From positions 1-57,690 of the forward strand of contig JAILMD010000032.1 in assembly GCA_024692805.1 (NCBI GenBank): DNA of 57,690 nucleotides, read 5' to 3'. Of this stretch, positions 1 through 8,630 are shown piece by piece. Positions within the stretch are counted from its first letter, which is position 1; every line of letters starts with the position of its first letter. Below the pieces are notes generated by a model. It was not told where the DNA came from. It saw only the letters and a program-made list of their open reading frames with translations, and made no database searches. The DNA is from a bacterium (GTDB lineage: Bacteria; Bacillota; Clostridia; Christensenellales; UBA1242). Both the position numbers and the translations under genes were made by a program.

Positions 1-92
1 AAACGCGTCACTATTTTCAAAAACTTGTCAAATTATAATGTAAAATGAAAGTGTGTTAGCACAAAAAATAAGTTATTTATCAAAATTTTTAT

Positions 93-120
93 TTGAATGT
101 TTGACAAATTTCGATAAAAT
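93..120 (+). promoter_or_regulatory. Possible sigma-A promoter of the phage regulator gene
   Basis: A -35-like TTGAAT (93-98) and a -10-like TAAAAT (115-120) are separated by 16 bases. They would start transcription just before the GGAAAGGG ribosome binding site of the gene at 147. A TTGACA at 101-106 lies inside the spacer but has no -10 at the right distance. The inverted pair TTGTCAAA (25-32) and TTTGACAA (100-107) flanks the area and could be an operator. This is pattern matching only. Confidence 0.35.
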
Positions 121-146
121 ATGACAAAGGAAAGGGTAAAAGATTA

Positions 147-851
147 ATGGGGAGTTATTCTTTAAAAAAATATTTAGAAAGTAACGAAAACAGGGTTAAT
201 GAAGCCTGTTCTATTGTTTTGAAAAAACGCAAAAAATATACAAACTATGTCAAAAAATGCCATAAAAATGACAATATTAAAGCCTTTAGTAAGTTGGTAA
301 GTAAAAATATCGAGATTAGCGAAGAAGATAAAAAGCTAGTTTTATGTGAATATGAAAAGATGAAAATCTGGATCAAAACGCTCCTTAGTGTTTATGCTAG
401 CATTCCTAACATCATTAAAATTATTGATCAAATTGTTTCTAGCCACGCTTCAAATCCTTACATAACTTTTGGTGGAAACGCGTTTTGCGATATTGAAAAA
501 GTTATAGATTTTTGTGATAGAAAGAATAAGTTGTTAAACATCCAAATTATGACCAATAAACTGATTGAGTTTTCCAACGAAGATGAGAAAAGAATAATTT
601 ATTTTAAGTTTAGGGATAGGGCAACAATTGAAACAATAGCAAAATTTTTAATGATTGAAAAGAGAAGTGTTTATAGAAAGATTGATGCTATTATTGGAAA
701 GCTTGCAACCTTTGCTTTATCACAAGGTTGGTCAACCTCTTTTATTTCAAAACAGGTTAACAATGAGCCTTGGATTGAAGAAAGGTTTAATGATTATGCT
801 ATTGAAGCACAAAAGAAAAGTAAAACTAGTGTTAGTGAGAGTGAATTATAA
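147..851 (+). CDS. Sigma-region-4-like phage late regulator (ArpU/RinA-type, putative)
   Basis: This is a 234-residue basic, helical protein. Residues about 145-190 (EDEKRI...TIETIAKFL...RSVYRKID) look like a sigma-70 region 4 helix-turn-helix, as found in ArpU/RinA-type activators of phage late genes. Those activators are usually encoded just upstream of the terminase genes, as here. The rest of the protein is not recognisable. The ATG at 147 follows a good AAAGGAAAGGG ribosome binding site. The gene converges with the SH3 protein gene, and the two 3' ends overlap by 6 bases in the palindrome TTATAA, so both TAA stops share bases. The inferred role is switching on the packaging and structural operon, which has no obvious housekeeping promoter of its own. 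It could also be an inactive relic. Confidence 0.45.
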   Translation: MGSYSLKKYLESNENRVNEACSIVLKKRKKYTNYVKKCHKNDNIKAFSKLVSKNIEISEEDKKLVLCEYEKMKIWIKTLLSVYASIPNIIKIIDQIVSSHASNPYITFGGNAFCDIEKVIDFCDRKNKLLNIQIMTNKLIEFSNEDEKRIIYFKFRDRATIETIAKFLMIEKRSVYRKIDAIIGKLATFALSQGWSTSFISKQVNNEPWIEERFNDYAIEAQKKSKTSVSESEL

Positions 852-1808
852 TAAGTTTTCGTCTTCATCATCAAGCGCAGAAAAATCAATATTCTTATAA
901 TTCTGTTTAAATGATAAGGTTGGTTCAAACTTATCTTTAATTTTATAAACCTTGCCTTTAAACGATTTAAGAGTTTTATGCTGGTTTGTTGTAAAAGATT
1001 TAATCGGAATTTCAACCTTTTGCCCAATAGAATTTTTTGATTGTTCACGATAGCTTCTTGCTTTAATGATTGATATTATCAACAAAATAACAACAGGCAA
1101 ACAAATTGCGCTAATAAGTATTATTTTTGTGAGCATAGGAATTTCATAGTTTTCAACATTATCGCTTTCAGTTATGGCCGTTTCAGGAGGTGGAGGGTCG
1201 GCTTCAGTGTTGGCTATAATTGGCGTTAGGTTAGTTGTTCGCTCGCTATAAACATAGCCATAATAAACGCTTGTTGGGTTGCTTTCAGGGCAATATTCAG
1301 CGAAAAACCAAACGTCACTTGTTCCGCCTGTTGGAACGCTTGATGAAATTTTAGCGATATAATTTATGTTTTGAGTGTTAGCTGGAATTGTTGTTAAAAC
1401 GTTAGTATTAGAATCGGCTGATGGTTCACTTCTTAGTTGTGTTGCTGAATCGCTATTAATTGCAAATGTTATGTTTTTAAGTGTTGGCAAAGTTGGGGTT
1501 ATGTTTGTTTTTGTTATGAAAGATGAATCAACAAACCCTGTAAAGTTATCATATTTTACTTTAAAAATATTAGCGTTTGTTTCACTTATTATTGTAACAA
1601 AATAACTTTCAGGTATTTCAAACATGACGTTTTCAGGCGAAGTTTGTGTTGAGTCAATGCTTTTAAAAAGAAGGCAGCCGCTTTTAACTTTAGCATAATT
1701 TGAATTTGATTCAGCATAAATAATTGGCTTATTTACCAACGCTATAAAACAAAACGATTGAAATAATATTATGATTAAAAAACTTAAAAATAGTTTTAAT
1801 TTTTTCAT
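846..1808 (-). CDS. Secreted SH3-like protein with C-terminal membrane anchor
   Basis: This is a 320-residue protein with an N-terminal signal sequence or anchor (about residues 8-31). An extracytoplasmic part of about 190 residues contains two SH3b-like stretches (for example NSDSATQLRSEPSADSN and the preceding KVKYDNFTGFVDSS). A proline and acidic linker follows, then a transmembrane segment (about 226-248) and a basic, then acidic, cytoplasmic tail. SH3b domains often bind cell wall. No enzymatic domain is visible. It is read against the phage block and lies between the regulator and the terminase gene. No Shine-Dalgarno precedes the ATG. Instead TATAAT on the minus strand (1815-1820) ends six bases before the start codon, which suggests a leaderless mRNA. 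Function is unknown, and it may be a host gene rather than a phage gene. Confidence 0.6.
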   Translation of the reverse strand: MKKLKLFLSFLIIILFQSFCFIALVNKPIIYAESNSNYAKVKSGCLLFKSIDSTQTSPENVMFEIPESYFVTIISETNANIFKVKYDNFTGFVDSSFITKTNITPTLPTLKNITFAINSDSATQLRSEPSADSNTNVLTTIPANTQNINYIAKISSSVPTGGTSDVWFFAEYCPESNPTSVYYGYVYSERTTNLTPIIANTEADPPPPETAITESDNVENYEIPMLTKIILISAICLPVVILLIISIIKARSYREQSKNSIGQKVEIPIKSFTTNQHKTLKSFKGKVYKIKDKFEPTLSFKQNYKNIDFSALDDEDENLL

Positions 1809-1814
1809 AGTTTT

Positions 1815-1820
1815 ATTATA
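1815..1820 (-). promoter_or_regulatory. -10 box placed for a leaderless transcript of the SH3 protein gene
   Basis: Read on the minus strand, TATAAT is followed by the six bases aaaact and then the ATG at 1808. The same 15-base arrangement precedes priA. No good -35 or extended TGn is seen, so this is weaker than the other leaderless candidates. Confidence 0.4.
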
Positions 1821-1935
1821 AAAATTAAAAAGCCTAAAATGTAGGCGAAATATGCAATATTATAAATATTTTTAGCGTTTTTTAAACTGAAAATAATAAA
1901 AATGCAGTTTTTAAAGTGTTGTTTGAGGTTAAAAA

Positions 1936-3369
1936 TTGAATAGTTTAGTTGAATATATTAACCTGTTAAAAGAGATTAAAAAACGAAAATCATATAAAAT
2001 TAATAAATATAACAAAGGCAAAATTGTTCATTTAAAACAGCTTGAATTTCATAAATGTCAAAAGCGAAATAGGTGGGTTTTTGGTGGTAATAGATCGGGC
2101 AAAACTGAATGTGGGGCTGTTGAAGTTGTTTGGCTTGCTAGAGGAATCCATCCTTTTAGAGATAATAAACCTAACGTTGTTGGTTGGGTTGTTAGCCTCT
2201 CATCAAAAGTTCAAAAAGAGGTTAGCCAAGAAAAGATTTTAAAATATTTGCCGAGTGATTGGATTGATGAAATTATTATGAACTCGGGAAGTAAAGCAAG
2301 CGCTGAGTTTGGTGTTATTGACACAATTGTTATTAAAAACGTTTTTGGCGGAAATAGTAAAATTAGTTTTAAAACGTGTGAGAGTGGACGCGAGAAGTTT
2401 CAAGGAACAAGTCTTGACTTTGTTTGGTTTGATGAAGAGCCACCGCTTGATATTTATAACGAATGTGTTATGAGGGTTTTAGATAAAAGGGGCGACATTT
2501 TTGGAACGATGACGCCGCTTAAAGGTTTAACCTTTGTTTATGATTACATTTATTTAAATAAATTTAATGACCCTGAAGTTTGGTGTGAGTTTATTGAGTG
2601 GGCTGATAACCCATATTTAAGCGCAGATGAAATAAAAAGGCTAAGTTCAACAATGGGTGAAAGTGAACTTGAATCGCGAAGATTTGGCCGTTTTACTGAT
2701 ATTGCTAATAGTGTTGTTTATAAAGAGTTTGATGAAAAGGTTAATGTTATTGAGCCGTTTAATGTGCCACGTGATTGGTTTGATATGATTTCAATTGACC
2801 CAGGCCTTCATAATCCATTAAGTTGTCATTTTTACGCGCAAGACTATGATGGCAATGTTTATGTTATTGCAGAGCATTATCAAAGTAATATTACTGTTGA
2901 AGAACATTCAATAGCAATTAAACAAATCTGTAAAGAACTAAATTGGCCAACAGGCTTTAATGGTTATATTAATGCAATTATTGATAGCGCTGCATCGCAA
3001 AAAACTTTGGCAAGTGAAAAAAACGTTGTTGATTTGTTTTATGATTTTGGAATAATGGTTAACCCAAACGTTAATAAAGATTTGTTTAGTGGAATAAGCA
3101 GGGTTAAAAGTTATCTTAAAGACGCTAATGGTAAAGCTCATCTATTTATCTTTTCAAACTGCGTTAATTTAATTAGAGAAATAAAAGGTTATTTTTGGGG
3201 TTTTGAGGAAAAGCCTGTTAAAAAAGATGATCATGCCCTTGATGAACTTAGATATTATATTATGACAAAGCCTGAGCAAAAAGCTAAAAAAGATGAGTTA
3301 TCAATTATTCAAAAAGATAAATTGAAGCTTATTAAAAAGATAAATAAAGCAAAATTTAACAATTTATAA
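1936..3369 (+). CDS. Phage terminase large subunit (TerL)
   Basis: This is a 477-residue DNA-packaging motor and nuclease. The ATPase shows Walker A GGNRSGKT (50-57), Walker B DFVWFDEE (161-168) and a coupling motif around TMTPLKG (191-197). The RNase H-like nuclease part shows acidic residues at D288 (SIDPG), D350 (IIDSA) and D431/D432/D436 (DDHALDE). Length and motif order match the family. The chosen start is TTG at 1936, preceded by GAGG (1925-1928) at good spacing. It begins the rightward structural operon. The protein would dock on the portal encoded at 3882, with the small protein at 3432 as candidate small-subunit partner. All catalytic residues appear intact. Confidence 0.93.
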   Translation: MNSLVEYINLLKEIKKRKSYKINKYNKGKIVHLKQLEFHKCQKRNRWVFGGNRSGKTECGAVEVVWLARGIHPFRDNKPNVVGWVVSLSSKVQKEVSQEKILKYLPSDWIDEIIMNSGSKASAEFGVIDTIVIKNVFGGNSKISFKTCESGREKFQGTSLDFVWFDEEPPLDIYNECVMRVLDKRGDIFGTMTPLKGLTFVYDYIYLNKFNDPEVWCEFIEWADNPYLSADEIKRLSSTMGESELESRRFGRFTDIANSVVYKEFDEKVNVIEPFNVPRDWFDMISIDPGLHNPLSCHFYAQDYDGNVYVIAEHYQSNITVEEHSIAIKQICKELNWPTGFNGYINAIIDSAASQKTLASEKNVVDLFYDFGIMVNPNVNKDLFSGISRVKSYLKDANGKAHLFIFSNCVNLIREIKGYFWGFEEKPVKKDDHALDELRYYIMTKPEQKAKKDELSIIQKDKLKLIKKINKAKFNNL

Positions 3370-3431
3370 AAACGCAAAAATTAAAATTACAAGTTAAAAA
3401 TGTTTTAAAATATTTAAAATTTATAATAAAA

Positions 3432-3881
3432 ATGCAACAAAATAATATATCGGATAGGTTATATAAAATTTTATTAAAAAGAGCAGAAGGGTTCTTTTAT
3501 AAAGAAGTTTGTGAAGAGTTTGTTTATGACAATAAACCCAAAAACTCAACTCAAATTTCATTTTTTGATGCGGAAAATAATGTTGAAACAAAATCTAAAA
3601 AACGTGTCACCAAAACAAGAGTTAATCAAAACCTTAATGTAAAATTAGATTGTAACGACGTTAGTTGTTTTGCTTCAGGAGAGAATTGTGAAGATATCAA
3701 AGCGCCTACTTTGGCTAAGAAAAAAGTTACCACGCACTTTGTTCCGCCTGATATGCTTGCTATTAAAATGCTTTTGGAAATTGATAAAACGTTAGGCGCT
3801 GATTTAACAATGATGAGCGATTCAGAGCTTATGGCTTTAGCAAAACAATTAGAAGATGAAATTAAACAAAAAGGAGAATAA
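3432..3881 (+). CDS. Small-terminase-like C-terminal-domain protein (putative TerS)
   Basis: This is a 149-residue protein between TerL and portal. The pattern LLKRAEGFFYKEVCEEFVYD, then KKRVTK, then KKKVTTHFVPPD, then a hydrophobic helix resembles the C-terminal half of many Firmicute phage small terminase subunits. There, a GYxYxE motif and a KRVTKxVPPDxxA motif precede the end. The N-terminal DNA-binding helix-turn-helix of a full TerS is missing or not recognisable. The gene sits after TerL, whereas TerS normally precedes it. No Shine-Dalgarno precedes the ATG. A TATAAT lies four bases upstream, but without a matching -35. It ends directly at the portal start, so the two are co-translated. 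The assignment rests on motif resemblance only. Confidence 0.45.
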   Translation: MQQNNISDRLYKILLKRAEGFFYKEVCEEFVYDNKPKNSTQISFFDAENNVETKSKKRVTKTRVNQNLNVKLDCNDVSCFASGENCEDIKAPTLAKKKVTTHFVPPDMLAIKMLLEIDKTLGADLTMMSDSELMALAKQLEDEIKQKGE

Positions 3882-5762
3882 ATGGAAAGAAAGTTTTTTT
3901 ATAATGAAGAAAAAGATGAAGAAATAGTAAACGCTATTCAAGCAGATTTTGAGCGCAGAAGAGAAGAAAGAAGACCTATTGAATTAGGTTGGGAGCTTAA
4001 TATGAATTTCGTTTTAGGAAACCAATATTGTTATGTTTCTGGTAAAGGCGAAATTGGTGATCTTGAAAAAAGTTATTCGTGGGAGTGTCGCGAGGTTTAT
4101 AACCATATTGCGCCGTTAGTTGAAGCGCGTCTTGCTCGTTTAGCAAAAGTTAGGCCAAGTGTTAGCGTTATGCCTGCTTCAAGCGACAGAGATGATATTG
4201 CTTGCGCAAAGTTAAGTAAGGCGGTTTTAAATTATGCAACAAACAAGCATAACCTCAGCAGCCTTATTGGTGAGGCGACGGCGTGGAGTGAAGTAACAGG
4301 CACCGCTTTTTATAAAGTTGCGTGGAGCAATAACGGCGGTGATTTAATTGCTAAAACTGATGAAGGTGAACTTTATGAAGGTGATATTGATATTTCAGTT
4401 TGTCCGCCTTTTGAAATTTTTCCTGATTCGTGTGGCGCAAAAGATATTGAAGATTGCCAAAGCATTATTCACGCACAAGTTGTTCCAGCAGAAGTTGTTA
4501 ACGAAAAGTTTAATGTTGAAATTGATGGGACTGACCTCGACACTTTCACTTTCGATAATAACAATTTCCTTGCGGGAATGAGCGGAAGGGAAAGCGTTAA
4601 AAAGTTAACAAAAATGACAAAGCATAATCATTGTCTTATTATTGAAAAATATGAAAAGCCAACAAAACATAACCCAAACGGAAGGTTTACTATTGTTTGT
4701 GGAAAAACGCTTCTTTATGATGGTGAACTTCCTTTTATAAACGCAGATAATGAAAAGAGAAGTTTTCCATTTGTTAGGCAAATCTCGCAGGTTCAAAGTG
4801 GTTCATTTTGGGGAATTAGTGTTGTTGAAAGGTGTATTCCTGTTCAGCGCGCTTATAACGCGATTAAAAATCGCAAACATGAGTTTTTAGCGCGTTTAGC
4901 AGGCGGTGTTTTGGCTGTTGAAGATGGCTCTGTTGACATTGATGACCTTGAAGATGAGGGGCTTGCTCCTGGTAAGGTTTTGATTTATAGGGCGGGATCA
5001 AGCGTTCCTAAGTTTATGGATGCAGGCGATGTTCCTTATGACTTTAATCGCGAGGAAGATAGGTTAATTGATGAGTTTAACACGGTTAGCGGAGTTAGTG
5101 ATTTTATGCGTGATAGCTCAGTTCCTTCTCAAATTTCAAGCGGAACAGCATTGAGTTTACTTATTGAACAGGATGAGAGTAGGCTAACAGCAACGGCAGA
5201 AAATATTAGAACGGCAACAAGACAAATAGCTAAACATATTTTAAAACTTTATAAACAGTTTGCAACAACTAAAAGGCTTGCTAGCATTGCTGATAATGAT
5301 GGCGAAGTTGAGGTTTATTATTGGACGGGCGCTGACCTTTCTAACACGGATATTGTTTTAGATACTGTTAACGAGTTAACGCTATCACAAGCGCAAAAGA
5401 GATCTTTAATGCTTGAATTGTTTAAATTAGGCTTATTTCACGATGAGAAAGGTAAACTTTCAAATAGAATAAGATATAAACTTTTAGAGGGCCTTGGATT
5501 TGGTATGTGGGATTACGCCCAAGATGAACGCGTTACTCACACAAAACGTGCCAACATTGAAAATATAAATATGAAGCCAAATTTAGTTCCAAATGAGTTT
5601 GATGACCATGACATTCACATTGAAGAACATAGAAAGTTTTTACTTAGCGAAGAATGCTCTAAACGTGGCGAAGAATATGTTAAGTGGCTAACTGACCATA
5701 TTATTGCACACAAACAAATGAGTGTTGCTGATGGCGTTTTTAATGAATTAAAAGAAAAATAG
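3882..5762 (+). CDS. Phage portal protein (P22-like)
   Basis: This is a 626-residue protein. Such proteins form the dodecameric ring at the special capsid vertex through which DNA is packaged and ejected. The typical portal features are an N-terminal helical segment with FVLGNQY, the conserved YNHIAPLVEARLARLAKVRP region (about 75-95), and a beta-rich wing with CPPFEIFPDS. A stem and crown region with VERCIPVQRAYNAIKNRKHE and a long C-terminal helical part complete it. The size suits the P22/short-tailed class rather than the shorter siphovirus portals. The AAAGGAG ribosome binding site overlaps the end of the preceding gene. Its position after TerL and before the scaffold is the expected order. 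Confidence 0.9.
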   Translation: MERKFFYNEEKDEEIVNAIQADFERRREERRPIELGWELNMNFVLGNQYCYVSGKGEIGDLEKSYSWECREVYNHIAPLVEARLARLAKVRPSVSVMPASSDRDDIACAKLSKAVLNYATNKHNLSSLIGEATAWSEVTGTAFYKVAWSNNGGDLIAKTDEGELYEGDIDISVCPPFEIFPDSCGAKDIEDCQSIIHAQVVPAEVVNEKFNVEIDGTDLDTFTFDNNNFLAGMSGRESVKKLTKMTKHNHCLIIEKYEKPTKHNPNGRFTIVCGKTLLYDGELPFINADNEKRSFPFVRQISQVQSGSFWGISVVERCIPVQRAYNAIKNRKHEFLARLAGGVLAVEDGSVDIDDLEDEGLAPGKVLIYRAGSSVPKFMDAGDVPYDFNREEDRLIDEFNTVSGVSDFMRDSSVPSQISSGTALSLLIEQDESRLTATAENIRTATRQIAKHILKLYKQFATTKRLASIADNDGEVEVYYWTGADLSNTDIVLDTVNELTLSQAQKRSLMLELFKLGLFHDEKGKLSNRIRYKLLEGLGFGMWDYAQDERVTHTKRANIENINMKPNLVPNEFDDHDIHIEEHRKFLLSEECSKRGEEYVKWLTDHIIAHKQMSVADGVFNELKEK

Positions 5763-5769
5763 GAGATTT

Positions 5770-6450
5770 ATGGAAGATAAAATTTTAGATGGGGAACAAC
5801 CAGAAGTTGATAATGGCTACAGCGCAGGTGCGCAAGAATTGGAAAATGATATAGAACCAAAAGAATTAAACAATGGCTCCCCATATGGAAAGTTTAAAGA
5901 TGCAAAAAGTTTGCTTAATGCTTACAATAACCTTGAAGCAGAATTCACGCGAAAAAGTCAAAAGTTAAGTGAGGTTTTAAAAGAAAACCTAAGCCAAAAA
6001 GAAAGTGCTTTGCCAACTGAAAACAGCGCAAATGAAAATAGGGAAACTGCTTTATATAACCAACCTAACTGGAAACAGAAAGTTTCTGAATTTTACAAAA
6101 ATAACGCAAACGCTAAAAACGAAAGTAAAAATATTGCTAAAATTTTAGTAAAATACCCAGAAATTGCAAAAAGTGAAAATTGTCTTGACATAGCTTACAA
6201 GATGGTTATTAGTGAGAAATATGTTGAACCTGCTCAACTTTCTTGTGACGAAGATTTTTTAAAGAAATATATTGCTGATAACGAGCGCGCCAAAGAAATG
6301 ATTATTGGCAGTTATATTAAATCTTTAAATGCTCGCCCAAGCGCCCCAGAAATTGTTTCGGGGCGAGGAAATAATATATCACCAACTCCTGCTAAAAAAC
6401 TTAGTTCGATTAGTGAGGCAGGAGAAGTTTTAAGAAAATATTTTAATTAG
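5770..6450 (+). CDS. Capsid scaffolding protein (putative)
   Basis: This is a 226-residue acidic protein directly before the major capsid gene, the normal place for a scaffold. Residues about 38-70 (YGKFKDAKSLLNAYNNLEAE) match a motif seen in scaffolding and capsid-assembly proteins of tailed phages. The following charged helix could form a coiled coil. The basic C-terminal segment is where P22-type scaffolds contact coat protein. No protease gene is seen in the cluster, so the scaffold would be released rather than digested, as in P22. The start has an AGGAG ribosome binding site. Function is inferred from motif and position. Confidence 0.65.
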   Translation: MEDKILDGEQPEVDNGYSAGAQELENDIEPKELNNGSPYGKFKDAKSLLNAYNNLEAEFTRKSQKLSEVLKENLSQKESALPTENSANENRETALYNQPNWKQKVSEFYKNNANAKNESKNIAKILVKYPEIAKSENCLDIAYKMVISEKYVEPAQLSCDEDFLKKYIADNERAKEMIIGSYIKSLNARPSAPEIVSGRGNNISPTPAKKLSSISEAGEVLRKYFN

Positions 6451-6459
6451 GAGAAAATA

Positions 6460-7659
6460 ATGGTTACTTTAAGTAATGCTGATAAAGCGCTAAAAGAAGT
6501 TTATCTTGGTGTTGTTAGTGATCAATTGAATTTAACAGCAAATCCTCTTTTAGCAAAAATTAATCAAACAACCAATGATGTTTGGGGAAGCGAAATTAAA
6601 AAGATGGCACCTTATGGCATTAATGGTGGTATTGGTGCAGGAACTGAAACGGGTGATCTTCCTGTTGCAGCACAAAACAATTATGAACAATTTACATTAA
6701 CTCTTAAAAACCTTTATGGAAAAATTGAGATTAGTGATAAAGCAATGCGTTCTTCTATGAGTTCAGCTGGTGCGTTTGTTAACCTTCTTAACGCTGAAAT
6801 GGAAGGGCTTGTTAAGGCAAGTGCTTTTAACCTTGGAAGAATGCTTTATTCTGACGGAAGCGGAAAACTTTGTTCAATCGTTACTAACACAACAACTACT
6901 TTTACTGTTAGCTCAGTTAAAAATTTAGTTGAAGGAATGGTTATTGATGTTATTGACGGCTCAGGCAATGTTAGCGCAACTGTTGCAGCTAAGAGGATTG
7001 TTGGCATTGATAGGGCTAACAAAACTGTTACTATAACAGGGGTAACAATGACTGCTGAAGCTTTCGAACCAACAGAGTCTGTTACTTATTATCTTTGTGT
7101 TCAAGGTTCTTACGGTAAAGAATTAACCGGTCTTGGCGCAATATTTAGTGATAGTGGCTCAATTTATGGGTTATCTAGATCAACTTATTCTTGGCTTGTT
7201 CCTTATATGAAAGATATCTCAGTTAGTGGAACTGCTCAGGATATTAACGATTTAACAATTCAAAAAGTTTTAGACTATCTTACTGAAACTTACAATTCAA
7301 ACATTGACTTTATTTGTTGCTCAGCTGGCGTTAAGAGGAATTATCAAGAATATTTCTCAACTTACAGAACTAACGTTGATTATATGGAACTTAACGGTGG
7401 CTTTAAGGCTATTAGTTATAACGGAATTCCTATTGTTAGTGATAGATTTATTGATGATGGAACAATGTTTATGTTAAACACAAAAGAATTTAACCTTCAT
7501 CAACTTTGTGATTGGAAATGGCTTGAAGGCGAAGATGGCAGAGTTATTAAACAGAACTTAAACAAACCAACTTACAGCGCAACATTGGTTAAATATGCTG
7601 ACCTTATTTGCAACCAACCAGGCGGGCAAGCAAAACTAACTGGAATAGACGAGTCTTAA
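6460..7659 (+). CDS. Major capsid (coat) protein, HK97-fold
   Basis: This is a 399-residue protein in the coat position, with a strong AGGAG ribosome binding site. The N-terminal part (about 1-135: GTETGDLPVAAQN, GKIEISDKAMRSS, MEGLVKASAFNLGRML) and the C-terminal part (NGIPIVSDRFIDDGTMFMLN...WLEGEDGRV) are typical of HK97-fold coat proteins. The beta-rich stretch of about 150-215 residues in (TTFTVSSVKNLVEGMVIDVI...) looks like an inserted domain, comparable in position to the insertion domain of P22-like coats. No processing site or N-terminal delta domain is obvious. This is the strongest sign that the block could build a real shell. Confidence 0.87.
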   Translation: MVTLSNADKALKEVYLGVVSDQLNLTANPLLAKINQTTNDVWGSEIKKMAPYGINGGIGAGTETGDLPVAAQNNYEQFTLTLKNLYGKIEISDKAMRSSMSSAGAFVNLLNAEMEGLVKASAFNLGRMLYSDGSGKLCSIVTNTTTTFTVSSVKNLVEGMVIDVIDGSGNVSATVAAKRIVGIDRANKTVTITGVTMTAEAFEPTESVTYYLCVQGSYGKELTGLGAIFSDSGSIYGLSRSTYSWLVPYMKDISVSGTAQDINDLTIQKVLDYLTETYNSNIDFICCSAGVKRNYQEYFSTYRTNVDYMELNGGFKAISYNGIPIVSDRFIDDGTMFMLNTKEFNLHQLCDWKWLEGEDGRVIKQNLNKPTYSATLVKYADLICNQPGGQAKLTGIDES

Positions 7660-7670
7660 GGTAAGTTTTT

Positions 7671-8048
7671 ATGAAAGAGTATTTAGAAAAAGTGTTTGAT
7701 TTGTTGTTTTTATATAAAAGAGTTAAAGAAGTTAACCCAAATTTTGAGCTTTGCAAAAACTTAAAAACGGGAAGGTTTGAAGTTCATAATTTTTCTAACC
7801 CTAAAGATAGTTTAGTTATAACTGCATCTTATCTTGATGGAAGGCTTATTGATAAGCTTAAAGAAACGAGCGCAGATAACGCCCATAAACTTTTTAAAAG
7901 ACTTGATGAGGAAAACGAGAAAAATGAGCAGAAAAACCTTGATAATTTAGTTGAAGATGCTAGCAACAAATTAAACGAAATTGCTAAATACTCTTTTTAT
8001 AAAAATGAAGATTTAACCGAAGAACAAATTAAAAAAATAATAAACTAG
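7671..8048 (+). CDS. Conserved phage-cluster protein of unknown function
   Basis: This is a 125-residue charged protein between the coat gene and the head-tail adaptor. The N-terminal half is mixed alpha/beta (GRFEVHNFSNPKDSLVITASYLD would be a beta hairpin region). The C-terminal half is a glutamate- and lysine-rich helix with NAHKLFKRLDEENEKNEQKN, likely a coiled coil. A virion or assembly role is inferred from position alone. The ribosome binding site is AAGGTAAG. Confidence 0.6.
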   Translation: MKEYLEKVFDLLFLYKRVKEVNPNFELCKNLKTGRFEVHNFSNPKDSLVITASYLDGRLIDKLKETSADNAHKLFKRLDEENEKNEQKNLDNLVEDASNKLNEIAKYSFYKNEDLTEEQIKKIIN

Positions 8049-8057
8049 GAGAAAAAT

Positions 8058-8630
8058 ATGCTTAAAGATTTAATTTATCTAGCTAGTTTTTACTTGAATT
8101 TAGATGATGTTAGCGATTATTTAACTAACATTGAAGATGATGATGCAACTATTGAAGCGCCAGCTGATGTTAGCGTTTTAATTAATTTAGCCAACCTTTC
8201 AATTAGACGAATTGTTAAAGATTATAGGCCTATTTATAGGGAAGAGTTTAAAAGAAGCGATGAAAACTGCATAATTCCGTTTAGTGGATTATCTAAAGAG
8301 GTTTGCACAATTAAGAATGTTGCAACTCTTGATAGGCTTCCTGTTACTTTTAGAATTTTAGAAAACAACATAAAGGTTGGCGTTCCATTTGGAGATTATT
8401 TAGTTAAATATTCTTATTATCCAAGCGAACTAACTGATTTAAGCGATAGTTTAGTTTTGCCTGATGGCGTTAGTCAAGAAGCTGTTTGTTTTAGTATGTG
8501 TTGCGATTACTTAACGATTAAGAGATTATATGATGATGCTGACGTTTTTGAATCAAAGTTTAAAGAGAGTTTAGTTAGGGGGCTTAAAGCAAATAAAGAC
8601 GTTAAAGTTGCGTCAAGAGGGTGGTTTTAA
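8058..8630 (+). CDS. Head-tail adaptor (P22 gp4-like, putative)
   Basis: This 190-residue helical protein follows the coat region and precedes a propeller protein. That is the place and size of P22 gp4 (166 residues), which binds under the portal and closes the filled head. Conserved-looking features are the N-terminal ADVSVLINLANLSIRRIVKDY helix and a central beta region. The VSQEAVCFSMCCDYLTIKRLYDDADVFESKFKESL segment is typical of head-tail connector proteins. No sequence match can be shown here, so the call is by position, size and style. The TAA stop overlaps the next ATG by one base, indicating coupled translation. Confidence 0.55.
   Translation: MLKDLIYLASFYLNLDDVSDYLTNIEDDDATIEAPADVSVLINLANLSIRRIVKDYRPIYREEFKRSDENCIIPFSGLSKEVCTIKNVATLDRLPVTFRILENNIKVGVPFGDYLVKYSYYPSELTDLSDSLVLPDGVSQEAVCFSMCCDYLTIKRLYDDADVFESKFKESLVRGLKANKDVKVASRGWF

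Noticed and set aside
3422..3434. TATAAT just before the TerS-like gene as another leaderless promoter
   Set aside because: Only four bases separate it from the ATG and there is no -35 or TGn. The site is probably chance in AT-rich DNA.
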